Of a stretch of DNA of 64,000 nucleotides, positions 34,330 through 43,504 are shown one piece after another. Position numbers and translations under genes: made by a program. The first letter of the stretch is position 1, and each line of letters starts with the position of its first letter. Source of the DNA: Holophagaceae bacterium (GTDB taxonomy: Bacteria; Acidobacteriota; Holophagae; Holophagales; Holophagaceae); NCBI GenBank assembly GCA_016720465.1, contig JADKKO010000001.1, positions 893,177 to 957,176 of the forward strand. The letters are read 5' to 3'. The notes below the pieces were generated by a model. The model saw only the letters and a program-made list of their open reading frames with translations. It made no database searches and was not told where the DNA came from.

Positions 34330-34518
34330 TCATTTTCCCCTGCATTCCCGATACAGCAGCAGCGAAAGCGCTCCGCAGAACAAGAAGGCGGCCAGGCTCA
34401 TCCATTGAGGAACATGGAAATCGCCGATCTGGATTCCCAGGCCGAAAATGACCCGGGCGAGGTGGGCCAGGGAGACGATCCCGAGAAACGCCACCGAGAG
34501 GGATGATCCTGCTTTCAT
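34330..34518 (-). CDS. small two-helix membrane protein
   Basis: A 62-residue protein with two hydrophobic helices (SLSVAFLGIVSLAHLARVIFGL and WMSLAAFLFCGALSLLLY) and a basic C-terminus. ATG at 34518 follows GGAGGACCC. No family recognised. Confidence 0.6.
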   Translation of the reverse strand: MKAGSSLSVAFLGIVSLAHLARVIFGLGIQIGDFHVPQWMSLAAFLFCGALSLLLYRECRGK

Positions 34519-34593
34519 GGGTCCTCCAGAAGATTTGGCATTGCGGTGCGCGGTGGGCTTCAAGGGGCGCCGCCGGACGGGCCGGGCGCACCC

Positions 34594-34989
34594 CTAGCGG
34601 GCCAGAAGCGATTGCTCGAAGCGCGCCAGCTCGATGGGCGCGCGGCTGTGCGTGCCTTTCCCGATGAGGTTTACACCATCGTGCGCCTCGACGTCGAAGG
34701 CGATCAGCTTGTCGCCCACCGCGGTGACCCTGGCCCGAGCCGTCACGGTCCTGCCGACCGGGGTGGGGGCCAGATGGCGGATGTTGACCTCCACCCCGAC
34801 CGACACCCACCCGGCGGGGAGGCTGGCCTGGATGGCCTGGCCGGCGGCCACTTCCATCAGGTAGATCATGAACGGCGTGCCATAGACCTCCGGCATGTGC
34901 GGGTGGAAGTGCCGGACGGTCACCTCGGGCGTGACCACCACGCTGGCCTCTCCTTCGGCACCGATGACGGCGGGCGTGATTGGAGCCAT
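34594..34989 (-). CDS. hotdog-fold thioesterase
   Basis: A 131-residue single hotdog domain; HMPEVYGTPFMIYLMEVAAGQAI is the central helix region and resembles fluoroacetyl-CoA thioesterase-like proteins (Thr and Glu in that helix). It probably hydrolyses an acyl-CoA; the substrate is unknown. It is 3 bp from the SnoaL-like gene, so the two are probably co-transcribed. Confidence 0.8.
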   Translation of the reverse strand: MAPITPAVIGAEGEASVVVTPEVTVRHFHPHMPEVYGTPFMIYLMEVAAGQAIQASLPAGWVSVGVEVNIRHLAPTPVGRTVTARARVTAVGDKLIAFDVEAHDGVNLIGKGTHSRAPIELARFEQSLLAR

Positions 34990-34992
34990 GGT

Positions 34993-35352
34993 TCAATCCT
35001 GCGGAATCGGCAGATGGTGCTGCCGGAGGAAAGTCAGCTTGTCCCAGTAGCCCCGCTGGAAGACGATCTGCCCGTCCAGGATATGGAAGAACCCGCATCC
35101 CCTGAGGCCCAGCGGATCCCGCCATTCCAGGATGGCCCAGTCCCCGTCTTCGAAGATGTTCTCCACGATGCAGACCATCTTGGCCGAGGCGAAACCGGTA
35201 TCGAACATCCGGCGGATCGCAGCGCGGCCCTCGACCGGCAGCTCGGCCACCTGGTGATTGATGGCCGTTTCCGAATAGAAGGAGGCAAGAGCCGCGGCAT
35301 CGGCGCGGTTGAAGGCCTCCACCCAGGCTGCAACGAGTTCTTTCGGTTTCAT
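34993..35352 (-). CDS. SnoaL-like / NTF2-fold protein
   Basis: A 119-residue NTF2-like domain: VAAWVEAFNRADAAALASFYSETAINHQVAE is the typical first half, with a pocket His (NHQ) and later HILDGQIVFQRGYWD. Such proteins are small enzymes or ligand-binding proteins. It lies immediately upstream of the hotdog thioesterase gene. Confidence 0.8.
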   Translation of the reverse strand: MKPKELVAAWVEAFNRADAAALASFYSETAINHQVAELPVEGRAAIRRMFDTGFASAKMVCIVENIFEDGDWAILEWRDPLGLRGCGFFHILDGQIVFQRGYWDKLTFLRQHHLPIPQD

Positions 35353-35495
35353 GCGGGACGTTTCCTGTGTTGCGGGCCAGATGGTTGATCCGGGCGCGGG
35401 GCCGGAATCCGGCTCCCATGGGTTACCTGGAATGAAAGTCTGGGCCCTATCCTCCGGCCGCGCGAACGAAAATGGAAATAAAGCGCTGGTCCCGG

Positions 35496-35993
35496 CTAGT
35501 TCGAACCGGAAAGCGCGCTGATGGCGATGGGGCCGCTGCTCAGGTTGTCGCCGGAGAGGATGCGCCTGAGATAGCCCGCTTGGCCGAGGTGGTGCGCGAG
35601 ATGGGTGTTCAGGTGCAGCAGGAACATCCCCGTGGGCACCTGGAAGCCGCCGAGGCGCTCGGGGTAGTCGGCGGCCAAGGATTGCTCCGCAAGGGTGGAC
35701 AAGACGGAATCGACCGCTGCGATCGTCTTTTGGAGTTCGGCTGAGAGCGAGGCGCGGGAAACGCCCCGGAGGCTGAATTCCAGCTCCCGGTTCCGCACAT
35801 AGCCGGTGCCGCCCAGCACGGCCCCCACGAAATGCTGTAGGTTCCCGCAGACATGGAGGACCAAGCTGCCCACAGGATTCGACACGCCGGGAACGGTCTT
35901 CCAGATCAGGGATTCATCCTGGAACAGGTCCAATTCCTTGGAGAAGGAGGCCAGCTCGCGCGTCATCAGCAATCGGATCCAGTTCGTTTCCAC
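35496..35993 (-). CDS. DinB-like four-helix protein
   Basis: A 165-residue DinB/YfiT-like metal-binding bundle with histidines at HVCGNLQHFVG and HLNTHLAHHLGQAGYLRRIL, the usual three-His nickel/zinc site. The start is GTG at 35993, preceded by AAAGGAGACC, giving VETNWIRLLMTRELASF; ATG at 35966 is an alternative. Proteins of this kind are often thiol-dependent transferases. A second DinB-like gene lies at 39784. Confidence 0.75.
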   Translation of the reverse strand: METNWIRLLMTRELASFSKELDLFQDESLIWKTVPGVSNPVGSLVLHVCGNLQHFVGAVLGGTGYVRNRELEFSLRGVSRASLSAELQKTIAAVDSVLSTLAEQSLAADYPERLGGFQVPTGMFLLHLNTHLAHHLGQAGYLRRILSGDNLSSGPIAISALSGSN

Positions 35994-36055
35994 GGGGACG
36001 GTCTCCTTTGGGGGGCTGCTCCATGATAGAACGCGGAATGGACGGGACCCGGTTT

Positions 36056-36472
36056 TCAGGAAACGTCGAAGATCGTGCCGCCTTCGGCCGCGGCGGCCTC
36101 CAGCCGTCGGAGCCAGGCCTCGTCCCGGCGGCGCTTCCTGAAGTAGGCGATGAAGGTCCAGACCGCCACGGCCAGGCAAAGCAGGGCCAGGCCGATGGCG
36201 CCGTAGCGGACCCCCTCCTGGTTGGGAATGCCCGGGGGCAGGAAGGCCGCCGCGCACCCCGCCAGCAGGCTCGCGACAAGGCTGATCCTGCCCCGTTTCA
36301 TGAGGGGCGACAGATCCTTCGCAACCATGGCCCGGCGGAGGTCCCCCAGGAAATCCAACTGCTCATCGCGGTTGAGGGCGCCCCGGGAGCGTTCCATGTC
36401 CAGTTTTTCCAGGGCCTGGCTCAACTCCCCGGAATAGTCATCGAGCAGTGAAACCCTCTCGCGCAGCGTCAT
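36056..36472 (-). CDS. hypothetical membrane protein
   Basis: A 138-residue protein: a cytosolic acidic/basic helical part (MTLRERVSLLDDYSGELSQALEKL), two transmembrane helices (about 65-105), then a basic C-terminal tail. ATG at 36472 begins the helical part; the open frame runs on 22 codons without coding look. No family recognised. Confidence 0.6.
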   Translation of the reverse strand: MTLRERVSLLDDYSGELSQALEKLDMERSRGALNRDEQLDFLGDLRRAMVAKDLSPLMKRGRISLVASLLAGCAAAFLPPGIPNQEGVRYGAIGLALLCLAVAVWTFIAYFRKRRRDEAWLRRLEAAAAEGGTIFDVS

Positions 36473-36573
36473 CGTGGACCTCGAAGCCAGGGCAAGGATG
36501 GACGCTCCCCGGTGCCCGGGATTCCACCCTGCATCCAAAAGCTAGTCCTCTTTGAAGGGTATTCCGTCACATT

Positions 36574-36753
36574 TCAGATTTTGGGCATGGCCCCGGCGGC
36601 AGGGGCTCCGGCGAGGAATGCCGAGGGGTCCCGGTTGATCTCCTCCGCGCGCTTCTCCAGGCGCGGCCCCATGGTGGCCTCCGGCACCGTTTTGCCATCC
36701 GCCGTGGCCACCTGGGCGGGCTTCTTCACCGTGATGAACCTCGGCTTCAGCGT
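36574..36753 (-). pseudogene. remnant reading frame (59 codons, no start)
   Basis: An open minus-strand frame with good coding character (KPRFITVKKPAQVATADG... ending GAMPKI) and a TGA stop, but no ATG; a TAA closes it upstream at 36754-36756. It overlaps the end of the reductase-like gene by a few bases. It looks like the 3' end of a lost gene. Origin not recognised. Confidence 0.35.
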
Positions 36754-37277
36754 TTAGAGTCGATCCGGTATTCGCTTTGAACCAATCCGGATGGAAAGGA
36801 CCGGGTCGCGACATGGACGAGCCGCACATCCTGGGGCAGGCTCCCGAAGAGCGGAACCCCATCGCCGATGAGCACGGGCACACGGGTGATGATCAGGCGG
36901 TCGATGAGGCCGGCCCGGAGGAACCGCTGGATCGTGATCCCGCCGTCGATGTAGAGGTGCCGTGCGCCGCTCTCGGCGAGTTTCGAGACGATATCCGCGG
37001 GAGACCCGGCCATCTGCTCCACCACAGCCCCATGGGCTTTGGAGAGATCCAGTGGCCGGCTGCCCAGCACCACCACGCGCTTGCGGCCATAGGGCCAGGT
37101 CTCGAAAGCCAGCACCGTCTCGAAGGTCTTCCGGCCGATCACGAGTGCATCAACGCTTGCGAAAAACTCGTTGTAGCCATGGGGTTCTCCGCCGCCCTCC
37201 GGCAACCAGTCGAGGCCGCCGTTGACCCGCGCGATGAATCCGTCGAGGCTCGTGCCGATGAACACTGAGACCATCAT
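36747..37277 (-). CDS. dihydrofolate reductase family (RibD C-terminal-like) protein
   Basis: A 176-residue NADPH-dependent reductase-like fold: SVFIGTSLDGFIARVNGGLDWL at the start, GRKTFETVLAFETWPYG, and the NADP segment GARHLYIDGGITIQRFLRAGLID with ITRVPVLIGDGVPLFG. Members are not true DHFRs; most substrates are unknown. Three further copies or fragments of this family occur in the window (37327, 48418, 49447). Confidence 0.85.
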   Translation of the reverse strand: MMVSVFIGTSLDGFIARVNGGLDWLPEGGGEPHGYNEFFASVDALVIGRKTFETVLAFETWPYGRKRVVVLGSRPLDLSKAHGAVVEQMAGSPADIVSKLAESGARHLYIDGGITIQRFLRAGLIDRLIITRVPVLIGDGVPLFGSLPQDVRLVHVATRSFPSGLVQSEYRIDSKR

Positions 37278-37326
37278 CGCAAACCCTCCGCAGGCAGCCG
37301 CAACGAGGCTATGAAATGCGTCCCCA

Positions 37327-37614
37327 TCAGGAGGCCGGCTCGTAGCGCAACAGCACGTTCCCGTTCCCGAAGATCCGCGTCTTCAATAGCTTTAGTGTCA
37401 CTTTTTGTTGAATTCCATCGAATAATGGCCTGCCTCTGCCCAGCGCCACTGGAGCCACTACGAACTGGTATTCATCGATCAGGCCGTGCTGCGCCAATTG
37501 GGACACCAGGCTGCCGCTGCCCAGGATCGCCATGTCCCCCCAGCCGGCGAACATCCTTTTGGAGTACACGCGCAACCTCCTGGAATACGAGGGTGGCATC
37601 AACCAGGGCGGCAT
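37327..37614 (-). pseudogene. C-terminal fragment of a RibD-like reductase
   Basis: Only the second half of the family is present: AILGSGSLVSQLAQHGLIDEYQFVVAPVALGRGRPLFDGI is the NADP-binding/C-terminal part, but the N-terminal substrate half is missing and the first ~28 codons do not match it. So the gene is truncated. It lies 49 bp beyond the start of the intact relative at 36747-37277; the two may stem from an old duplication. Confidence 0.65.
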
Positions 37615-37641
37615 GGAAGCGCCGCATCCTGGAATGCATCG

Positions 37642-38031
37642 CTAGGCTTTCTGCCTCGCCCGGCCGATGGGTCCCAGATGGGTGAAGCCGAAGCCCGATG
37701 CGTACTTCAGGCCATAGCCGAGCGCCCGGTCGAAGCCCAGGTGGGCGCACCAGATAAGACCCGCCGCCACCACGAGAGGGCTCGAAAGCCACACGCCCAG
37801 GAAAAGAGCCAGGACAGCCCCGGCATAGGAGTGGGCGGCATTGTAGGAGCAGGCGCCGACCACCGGGCCCCCGAGGTAGCCCAGGAAGGAAAGGTCCGGG
37901 GCCAAGAAGAAAAGGGCGAAGGTCTTCCAGCCGAGCCCGTACCTGGAATACGCCAGAGCCGCGGCCAGCAGCACGCAAAAGCCTTCGATGCGGAGCAGCG
38001 TTTTCACGCCTCCGGTGGTCGCGCCTGTCAT
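37642..38031 (-). CDS. DUF4260 family membrane protein
   Basis: A 129-residue protein with about four transmembrane segments and family features: LAPDLSFLGYLGGPVVGACSYNAAHSYAGA and IWCAHLGFDRALGYGLKY. Function unknown. Conserved His and Asp sit in the membrane. Confidence 0.85.
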   Translation of the reverse strand: MTGATTGGVKTLLRIEGFCVLLAAALAYSRYGLGWKTFALFFLAPDLSFLGYLGGPVVGACSYNAAHSYAGAVLALFLGVWLSSPLVVAAGLIWCAHLGFDRALGYGLKYASGFGFTHLGPIGRARQKA

Positions 38032-38192
38032 CGGGTGGCCTCCTGGTTTGCCGGATATGGAGATGGAACCTTGCGCGCTAGCGCAATATCCCGTGTGAAT
38101 GATGAGGCACTCCGCCAGCCCGCAGCATCAGCCCAGCATTGTTGAAGGTGGCGATCAGGGATTGAGGGTGGGTTGGGCCAGGTTGGGATGGA

Positions 38193-38735
38193 TCACCGGA
38201 GGAAAACCGCGGTGGCACCCGCCAATGTTCCAACGGTGACTGCTGCAAGCGAAAGGAGATACATCCGCCTGGAGAGGGCTCTTCCCGATACCAGAACCAA
38301 TAGCCCGCCATTCTGGGCGAGGCCCCCGGCCACCATGAGAATTGAGGTGGGGAAAATCAGTGCCGTAAGAACGCCGATGATGAGTTGGATGAAGCAAGCC
38401 GCAAACACCCATTGCTTGATGAACTCATCTCTGCGGAGAAGGCCGATGCCGAAATAGAGTGGGACAGCAATGCTTAACAGGGCTCCAGTTCCGTGGCCTG
38501 AAAGAAAGGAGAGCGCGCCCGGGAAAGCCGAAAGCACAAAGAGGATGCCGACGGTGCGTTCGGTCTCATCACTACCGACATCGGTCTCACCTAGGATGGG
38601 TTCGATTTTTGGCAGAGATGGCTGCGCTTCTCGAATGATTGGCCTGCTGCGGCGCGGCCCATCATCTTGATGAGGTTGATTGCCGGTCAGATCGAGTTCG
38701 ATGCTGGGATTTGAAACTGGTTCGGATCGCGTCAT
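38193..38735 (-). CDS. hypothetical multi-pass membrane protein
   Basis: A 180-residue protein: a ~60-residue polar N-terminus (Asn/Pro/Glu-rich), then four transmembrane helices (from ILFVLSAFPGALSFLSG). No family recognised. Codon use is slightly more AT-rich than its neighbours. Confidence 0.6.
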   Translation of the reverse strand: MTRSEPVSNPSIELDLTGNQPHQDDGPRRSRPIIREAQPSLPKIEPILGETDVGSDETERTVGILFVLSAFPGALSFLSGHGTGALLSIAVPLYFGIGLLRRDEFIKQWVFAACFIQLIIGVLTALIFPTSILMVAGGLAQNGGLLVLVSGRALSRRMYLLSLAAVTVGTLAGATAVFLR

Positions 38736-38903
38736 GTTGCGGGCCCTCTTTCGATGGAAATGCTAGATCCCCATTGAAAAGCGGCGTGGTGGTCAAGTTA
38801 AACGGCGGGCAGAGATCGTTGAACGGGGGGAGGGAATCGCCGAACTGGACGCTGGGGTGCCATAGAAGCGAAGCGCCCTTCCGCATATGGAGGACGAAAG
38901 TCT

Positions 38904-39296
38904 CTATCTGGATGCGAATGCGGCGCCCTTCCCCGCCAGGAGTTCCCGCAGCACGGACCGATGGCAATGCGCTTCATCCGCGCAGTAGCAGCCCACCGAA
39001 AAATGGCTTTGATGGGACAGCGTGGCCAGCAGTTCGAGGGTGCGGACGTTCTCGGGGGTCGCCATTTCGGCCCGGTACTTCCTGATGAAGGTGGCCCACT
39101 GGGCGGGTGTGGCGGCCTGCTGGCCGAGCTTCATGGTTTCAGGACTCGGCGCCAGGTTCGGGAACCACACGTCATACCAATCCCGGGAGGCGAACTCGGA
39201 CTTGGGCACCCCGCGGGGCGGCCGGCGGACCGTTCCGATGCGGGTGCCCTCGCCCTCCACTCGCGGGCTGCCGAGCCTGATGACGCGCATGACCAT
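38904..39296 (-). CDS. DUF488 family protein
   Basis: A 130-residue protein with DUF488 features: RVIRLGSPR, WYDVWFPNLAPS, YRAEM, and near the end HFSVGCYCADEAHCHRSVLRELL, where cysteines and His may bind metal. Function unknown. ATG at 39296 follows AAAGGAGCGGATC; the upstream open frame lacks coding character. Confidence 0.82.
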   Translation of the reverse strand: MVMRVIRLGSPRVEGEGTRIGTVRRPPRGVPKSEFASRDWYDVWFPNLAPSPETMKLGQQAATPAQWATFIRKYRAEMATPENVRTLELLATLSHQSHFSVGCYCADEAHCHRSVLRELLAGKGAAFASR

Positions 39297-39351
39297 GATC
39301 CGCTCCTTTCGTTGTCGCCGGGCCTTCGAGGCCTGCCTGGTCCGCAGGGCC

Positions 39352-39672
39352 TCAGAAGGTGACCACCCGATCGGCCCATTCGACCATGTCGAGACAGTCG
39401 GCCATGGTGGAGATGGGGCACAGTTCCGATTGGCCCTGGCCTCGGCCCTTGATGCAGGTGCCACAGGCCAGGAGCAATCCCCTGTTTTCGGAAAATTCCT
39501 GAAGCTGGGCCCTCACATTGTATTTTTCATGCGTGATGGATTCGGCTTCGACCCCTGCGCTCATCAAGAACAGCCTGACCTCGCGGCCCCGCTTCAGCGC
39601 CGTGTTGGCGAACCGGACCGCGTTCCAGGCCTTTTCGGGCTCGTTGGTTTCCAGGATGATTCCGATGTTCAT
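39352..39672 (-). CDS. DsrE family protein
   Basis: A 106-residue DsrE/DsrF-like protein (MNIGIILETNEPEKAWNAVRFA; ACGTCIKGRGQ with a CxxC; CLDMVEWADRV). Family members carry sulfur on a cysteine or act as small redox partners. ATG at 39672 is preceded by GGGAGTCCGCGAG. It follows 55 bp upstream of the DUF488 gene and could share its transcript. Confidence 0.82.
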   Translation of the reverse strand: MNIGIILETNEPEKAWNAVRFANTALKRGREVRLFLMSAGVEAESITHEKYNVRAQLQEFSENRGLLLACGTCIKGRGQGQSELCPISTMADCLDMVEWADRVVTF

Positions 39673-39783
39673 CTCGCGGACTCCTTCCCATGGCGGCAAG
39701 CGCCCCCTGGCTGGGACCATTTTACTTTATTACTGCAAATAATGGATGATTTAGGTCATTTGTTTCAACCGCGATCCATAATC

Positions 39784-40341
39784 TCAACCTGGCCGTCGAC
39801 AGGGCGGCAGCGCGGGATGGGGCCAGGCTTCCTCCCCGCCGCCGAACGGAACACGTCGGGCATAGGACATCGCCTCGTACCCGAATTGGCGGCGGAGCAA
39901 GGCCACCTGCCCCAGATGGAATGCGTCGTGCTGGACCAGGAAGCACAGGCCGCCCAGAAGGCTGCCATCCGGAATCGGGAAGGACTGCGGGGCCGCCTGG
40001 CCGAGGTCCGGCTGGACCGGAGCCTTCAGCAGCTTTTCCAGATGGCGGCTGATGGCCGTCCACTCGCCCCTGATGCAGTCTAGCGATGGCAAGGCCGGAG
40101 CATCCTCGATGCTCCGGGCCGTAGCAAGGGCCTCCCCGATCGCGTTGGGCAGGGGACTCCCCAGCAGTCGGGCCATGAAATGCCGGGCGTCGATCATATG
40201 GGCGGCGATGAAGCTGATGGAATTGCCGCGTCCATGCAACCGTTCCACCGCCGTTTCCCCGGACAGGCCATCCAGGCAGTTGAGGAGCAGGTCCGTGTTC
40301 AGGCTGAGCATCGTGGCCAGGGGGGAAAGGCTTGGGGACAT
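39784..40341 (-). CDS. DinB-like protein
   Basis: A 185-residue four-helix protein with the metal-site histidines in SFIAAHMIDARHFMARLLG and FLVQHDAFHLGQVALLRRQ. This is the second DinB-like gene of the window and is not closely similar to the one at 35496. ATG at 40341 begins MSPSLSPLATML; the longer open frame above lacks coding character. Function unknown. Confidence 0.78.
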   Translation of the reverse strand: MSPSLSPLATMLSLNTDLLLNCLDGLSGETAVERLHGRGNSISFIAAHMIDARHFMARLLGSPLPNAIGEALATARSIEDAPALPSLDCIRGEWTAISRHLEKLLKAPVQPDLGQAAPQSFPIPDGSLLGGLCFLVQHDAFHLGQVALLRRQFGYEAMSYARRVPFGGGEEAWPHPALPPCRRPG

Positions 40342-40465
40342 CGTCGATCCTGGAGTGGATGGGCCCCGGTCGGGAGCTGGGTGATTGAAGCAGGATGTCA
40401 ACCGCACGGGACCGCATCCGCCATTTGTCGCAGGGGCAAGCCGCGGGCCGCGAGGGATTAACGGT

Positions 40466-41389
40466 TCAGGTTCTCTGGAACACATCGGTGCCGAGGTACT
40501 TCAGCCCCGAGTCGCCCATGAGCGTCACGACCTTGGCTCCCGGCCCGAGCCGCGCCGCCACCTGAAGCGCCGCGATGGCATTCGCACCGGACGATGTCCC
40601 CGCGAACAAGGCCTCCTCCCGCGCGATGCGCCGCGCCATGGCCTTCGCATCATCGGTTTTGACCGGCAGGATCCCGTCCACGAGAGCTGGCTCCCAAAGC
40701 GGCGGAATGTAGCCGATGCCGACGCCTTCGATCTTGTGGGGGCCGGCCTGCCCCCCCGACAGCACCGGGGATTCGGCGGGCTCCACAGCGATGATCTCGA
40801 TGGCGGGATTGTGCCGTTTCAGCACTGCGGCCACCCCGCGGGACGTGGCCGCCGTGCCCACGCAATGGACGAAGGCGTCGATTTCCCCCTTCGTCTGGCT
40901 CCAGATCTCCTCGCCCAGCGCGTGGTAGCCCACGATGCTGTCCCGGTTGTGGAGCTGGTCCGTCCAATAGGTGCGGGGTTCCCGGCTCAGCTCGCGGGCG
41001 GCCTCGATCATGTCCTGGATCAGCTTCCTGGTGGTGAGTCCGCCTTCACTCGGAACAAGCGTCAGTTCCGCCCCCAGTGCCGCCATGTGGTCCAGCTTCT
41101 GCCGGCTGAATGCATCCGAGCTGACGATCCTCAGGCGGTAGCCCTTGGCGGCGCAGACCAATGCAAGCGAGGTCCCCGTGCTGCCGCCGGTGTACTCGAC
41201 GATGGTGTCCCCGGGCTTCAGCCTCCCGTCCTCCTCCGCCCGGGCGATCACCGCCTGCGCCATGCGGTCCTTGACGCTGCCGGTGGGGTTCTCCCACTCG
41301 AGCTTCACGAAGATGTCCGCGCTGCCCGGTGGAACGATCCTTTGGAGCTGGACCAGCGATGTGTTTCCGATGGCATCGAGAATGTCCAT
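40466..41389 (-). CDS. cysteine synthase family PLP enzyme
   Basis: A 307-residue fold-type II PLP enzyme. The PLP lysine lies in GSVKDRMA (~41), the phosphate-binding loop in EYTGGSTGTSLALV, and GTAATSRGVAAVLK and GTSSGANAIAAL follow. It resembles O-acetylserine sulfhydrylase or cystathionine beta-synthase-like enzymes; which thiol or amine it uses is not clear. The C-terminus lacks a CBS domain. ATG at 41389 begins MDILDAIGNTSLVQL. Confidence 0.88.
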   Translation of the reverse strand: MDILDAIGNTSLVQLQRIVPPGSADIFVKLEWENPTGSVKDRMAQAVIARAEEDGRLKPGDTIVEYTGGSTGTSLALVCAAKGYRLRIVSSDAFSRQKLDHMAALGAELTLVPSEGGLTTRKLIQDMIEAARELSREPRTYWTDQLHNRDSIVGYHALGEEIWSQTKGEIDAFVHCVGTAATSRGVAAVLKRHNPAIEIIAVEPAESPVLSGGQAGPHKIEGVGIGYIPPLWEPALVDGILPVKTDDAKAMARRIAREEALFAGTSSGANAIAALQVAARLGPGAKVVTLMGDSGLKYLGTDVFQRT

Positions 41390-41405
41390 GGGTAGATCTC
41401 CCTGC

Positions 41406-41909
41406 CTATGAATTGTCCTCCCTAGGGGGAAAGGGTCCGGAGCGCGCCGCCTGCCCGCCGAGATCCCGGTAGAACACGGTCGTGCTGCACAGCCCGCCCT
41501 GCGGGAACAGGGCATAGCCGGGGATCTCGCCCACCCGCACCCAGCCTAGGCTCTCGTACAAGCGCGCAGCATCGCCTCCGGTCACGGAGTCGAGCACGAG
41601 CAGGGTCCTGCCGCAATCCCGGGCGGCGGTTTCTGCGGCCCGCATCAGCGCTGCGCCCAGCCCCCGGCGGCGCGCGCGGGGGTGCACCAGCATCTTCGCC
41701 AAGTCGGCGCGGTGCGGCTGGTTCTCGGGCTGGCCGAGCAGCAATTGCACGGTGCCGCACAGGCCGAGCGCATCCTCCGCGACCAGCAGCGCGCGTTCCC
41801 CGGTGGCCACATCCTGCGCCACGCGGCGCCAGAAAGACACTGCGCGGTCGCGCGTGAGCGGCCGCATGAAGCCCACCGAGGCGCCGCCTTCGACGCAGTC
41901 GATCAGCAC
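41406..41909 (-). CDS. GNAT family N-acetyltransferase, start uncertain
   Basis: A 167-residue acetyltransferase with the acetyl-CoA loop VHPRARRRGLGAALM and the C-terminal LYESLGWVRVGEIPGYAL. GTG at 41909 is the usable start. In-frame codons upstream continue the family N-terminus (SLRRLHILEEAQIDALAEVL) up to a TAG at about 41970, with no ATG or GTG; the native start seems to be lost, so the gene may be decaying. It lies 17 bp upstream of the cysteine-synthase-like gene. Confidence 0.75.
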   Translation of the reverse strand: MLIDCVEGGASVGFMRPLTRDRAVSFWRRVAQDVATGERALLVAEDALGLCGTVQLLLGQPENQPHRADLAKMLVHPRARRRGLGAALMRAAETAARDCGRTLLVLDSVTGGDAARLYESLGWVRVGEIPGYALFPQGGLCSTTVFYRDLGGQAARSGPFPPREDNS

Positions 41910-42164
41910 CTCCGCGAGCGCGTCGATCTGCGCCTCCTCCAGGATGTGGAGGCGCCGAAGGGACCAGGAGGGCTAGATGATGCGTGGCCGAACCATGGGA
42001 GTCCACCGGGTGACGGGTGTCGAAAGCAGAATGGATGCGGAGTTCGGCCTGATGCGGCCGGGGGCGGCAAGCTTTCGGGGTAGCGCAGCATACCCAGGAT
42101 CGAGGAGTTCGGAAACAGGCTCGCATCATAGGCTGCGGCAGCCTCGGCCTGGATGGGAACCCGC

Positions 42165-42617
42165 TTATACGAACCGATCCTCATCCATCGACATCCGTTG
42201 CAGGTATTCCTCTTGATCCAGGGCCAGTTGGCCGAATTTCCTGGCTTTGCGCTTCAGGCGCTCAAGGACAGGGAATCTCATCAAGATGGTCACCACCAGG
42301 ACGCCTAAAAAAACCAGGCTGAGAAATGCGATGAGGCCGACGCTGCTCCGGTGGTTGGCGAGGGCGATTCCGCCGAGGACGACCACGAGGACGATTCCGA
42401 TGAATCCGATCGGTTTCATTCGCCGCCCGTTCGGCCCCCATTTGTCCAGACAGATGGGACACACATGGTATTGGTGGGGTTTGAAATTCCCATACGTCTT
42501 GACCGTGGTGGTGGTATAGGCTGCGGTGTTCATGTGTTTGGTGTCGCGCAGATCTCCCGTGTAGATGGTGAGGACCTGGCATCCGTCCCGGATCTCTTTG
42601 CAGATGGCGCATTCCAC
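42165..42617 (-). CDS. membrane protein with two CxxC pairs
   Basis: A 150-residue protein with CAIC near the N-terminus and CPIC at ~53, a likely shared zinc site, then two transmembrane helices (about 70-115) and a charged C-terminal tail. It resembles the 119-residue protein at 11784 in design but not in sequence. Function unknown. Confidence 0.65.
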   Translation of the reverse strand: MECAICKEIRDGCQVLTIYTGDLRDTKHMNTAAYTTTTVKTYGNFKPHQYHVCPICLDKWGPNGRRMKPIGFIGIVLVVVLGGIALANHRSSVGLIAFLSLVFLGVLVVTILMRFPVLERLKRKARKFGQLALDQEEYLQRMSMDEDRFV

Positions 42618-42625
42618 TGGATTCC

Positions 42626-43366
42626 CTAGCCCTTTGCGATCAGCTCGGCCTGCCTGAAATACCGCTTATCTTCCCAGGCGTTGCGGACGAAGGCCAGGAT
42701 CGCGCAGGCGATGTCCTCCACGCCATGCCGGTCGTTGTTGAAGATGGCTTCATAGAATTTGGGATTGTCGATGTCCTCGCCTAGGCAATGGCTGACGAAC
42801 TTGTCGCGCCGCTCGCCATTCTCGATCACCTCGGCCTCCGCTTCCTCCCGGCTCAGCCCCATCCGCCGGGCATAGGTGGAGACCCTCCATTCATGGCTGC
42901 CGATCAGCCGGAAGTTGTAGCAGTTCCGGAGGTCCTTGCACAGGATGGCCGCCCCCCGCCCCACCATGATCGCGTTGCCGAGCTTCGCGATCTGGACCAG
43001 GTAGCGCGCCACTTTGTCGAAGGCTTTGTCGTGGGTCACGTGGCCCGGCGCATACAGCCCGAAGGCCTCGATGGCATGGGACATGTCGCCCAGGCGCTTC
43101 AGCAGGCCCAGGGAGATGCCCTCCTCCTTGGCGACCATCTCGATCAAGGTCTTGTCGAAGATGTTCCAGGGCTCTCCGGAGGCTTCCTCGAAGAGGACCT
43201 TGAGCCGTTCCGCAAGTGGGAACCCCAGGCAGCCGAACTGGCGCGATAGCGTGATGGTGGGCCGGAGCTTGATCTCCGCAGGCGAAACGTGGCGCTCCTG
43301 GATCTTCACCCAGCCCGCGAACCTCCGTTCGATATCCGGCGCCAAGGACGACAGTGGCTTTGCCAT
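42626..43366 (-). CDS. cytidylate kinase-like family protein
   Basis: A 246-residue protein related to cytidylate kinase-2: TITLSRQFGCLGFPLAERL in the P-loop place (the GxxGxGK motif is replaced by RQFGCLG), and MVGRGAAILCKDL and FRLIGSHEWRVSTYARRMGLSREEA, where the lid arginines lie. The family members with this loop are of uncertain substrate. ATG at 43366 follows GGGAGGCTGTC. The gene lies 8 bp upstream of the CxxC membrane-protein gene. Confidence 0.75.
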   Translation of the reverse strand: MAKPLSSLAPDIERRFAGWVKIQERHVSPAEIKLRPTITLSRQFGCLGFPLAERLKVLFEEASGEPWNIFDKTLIEMVAKEEGISLGLLKRLGDMSHAIEAFGLYAPGHVTHDKAFDKVARYLVQIAKLGNAIMVGRGAAILCKDLRNCYNFRLIGSHEWRVSTYARRMGLSREEAEAEVIENGERRDKFVSHCLGEDIDNPKFYEAIFNNDRHGVEDIACAILAFVRNAWEDKRYFRQAELIAKG

Positions 43367-43504
43367 GACAGCCTCCCGGATCAGGATTCCAGCAGGAACA
43401 TCCGACGGAAGTGTACGTCGTCCTTGCCGATCCGCAACGTTTGCCCGAGGCCGGTTTTCCATGGCCGGATTGCGGGGCCGGCAGATCCCGAATCCCGTGC
43501 TTCC

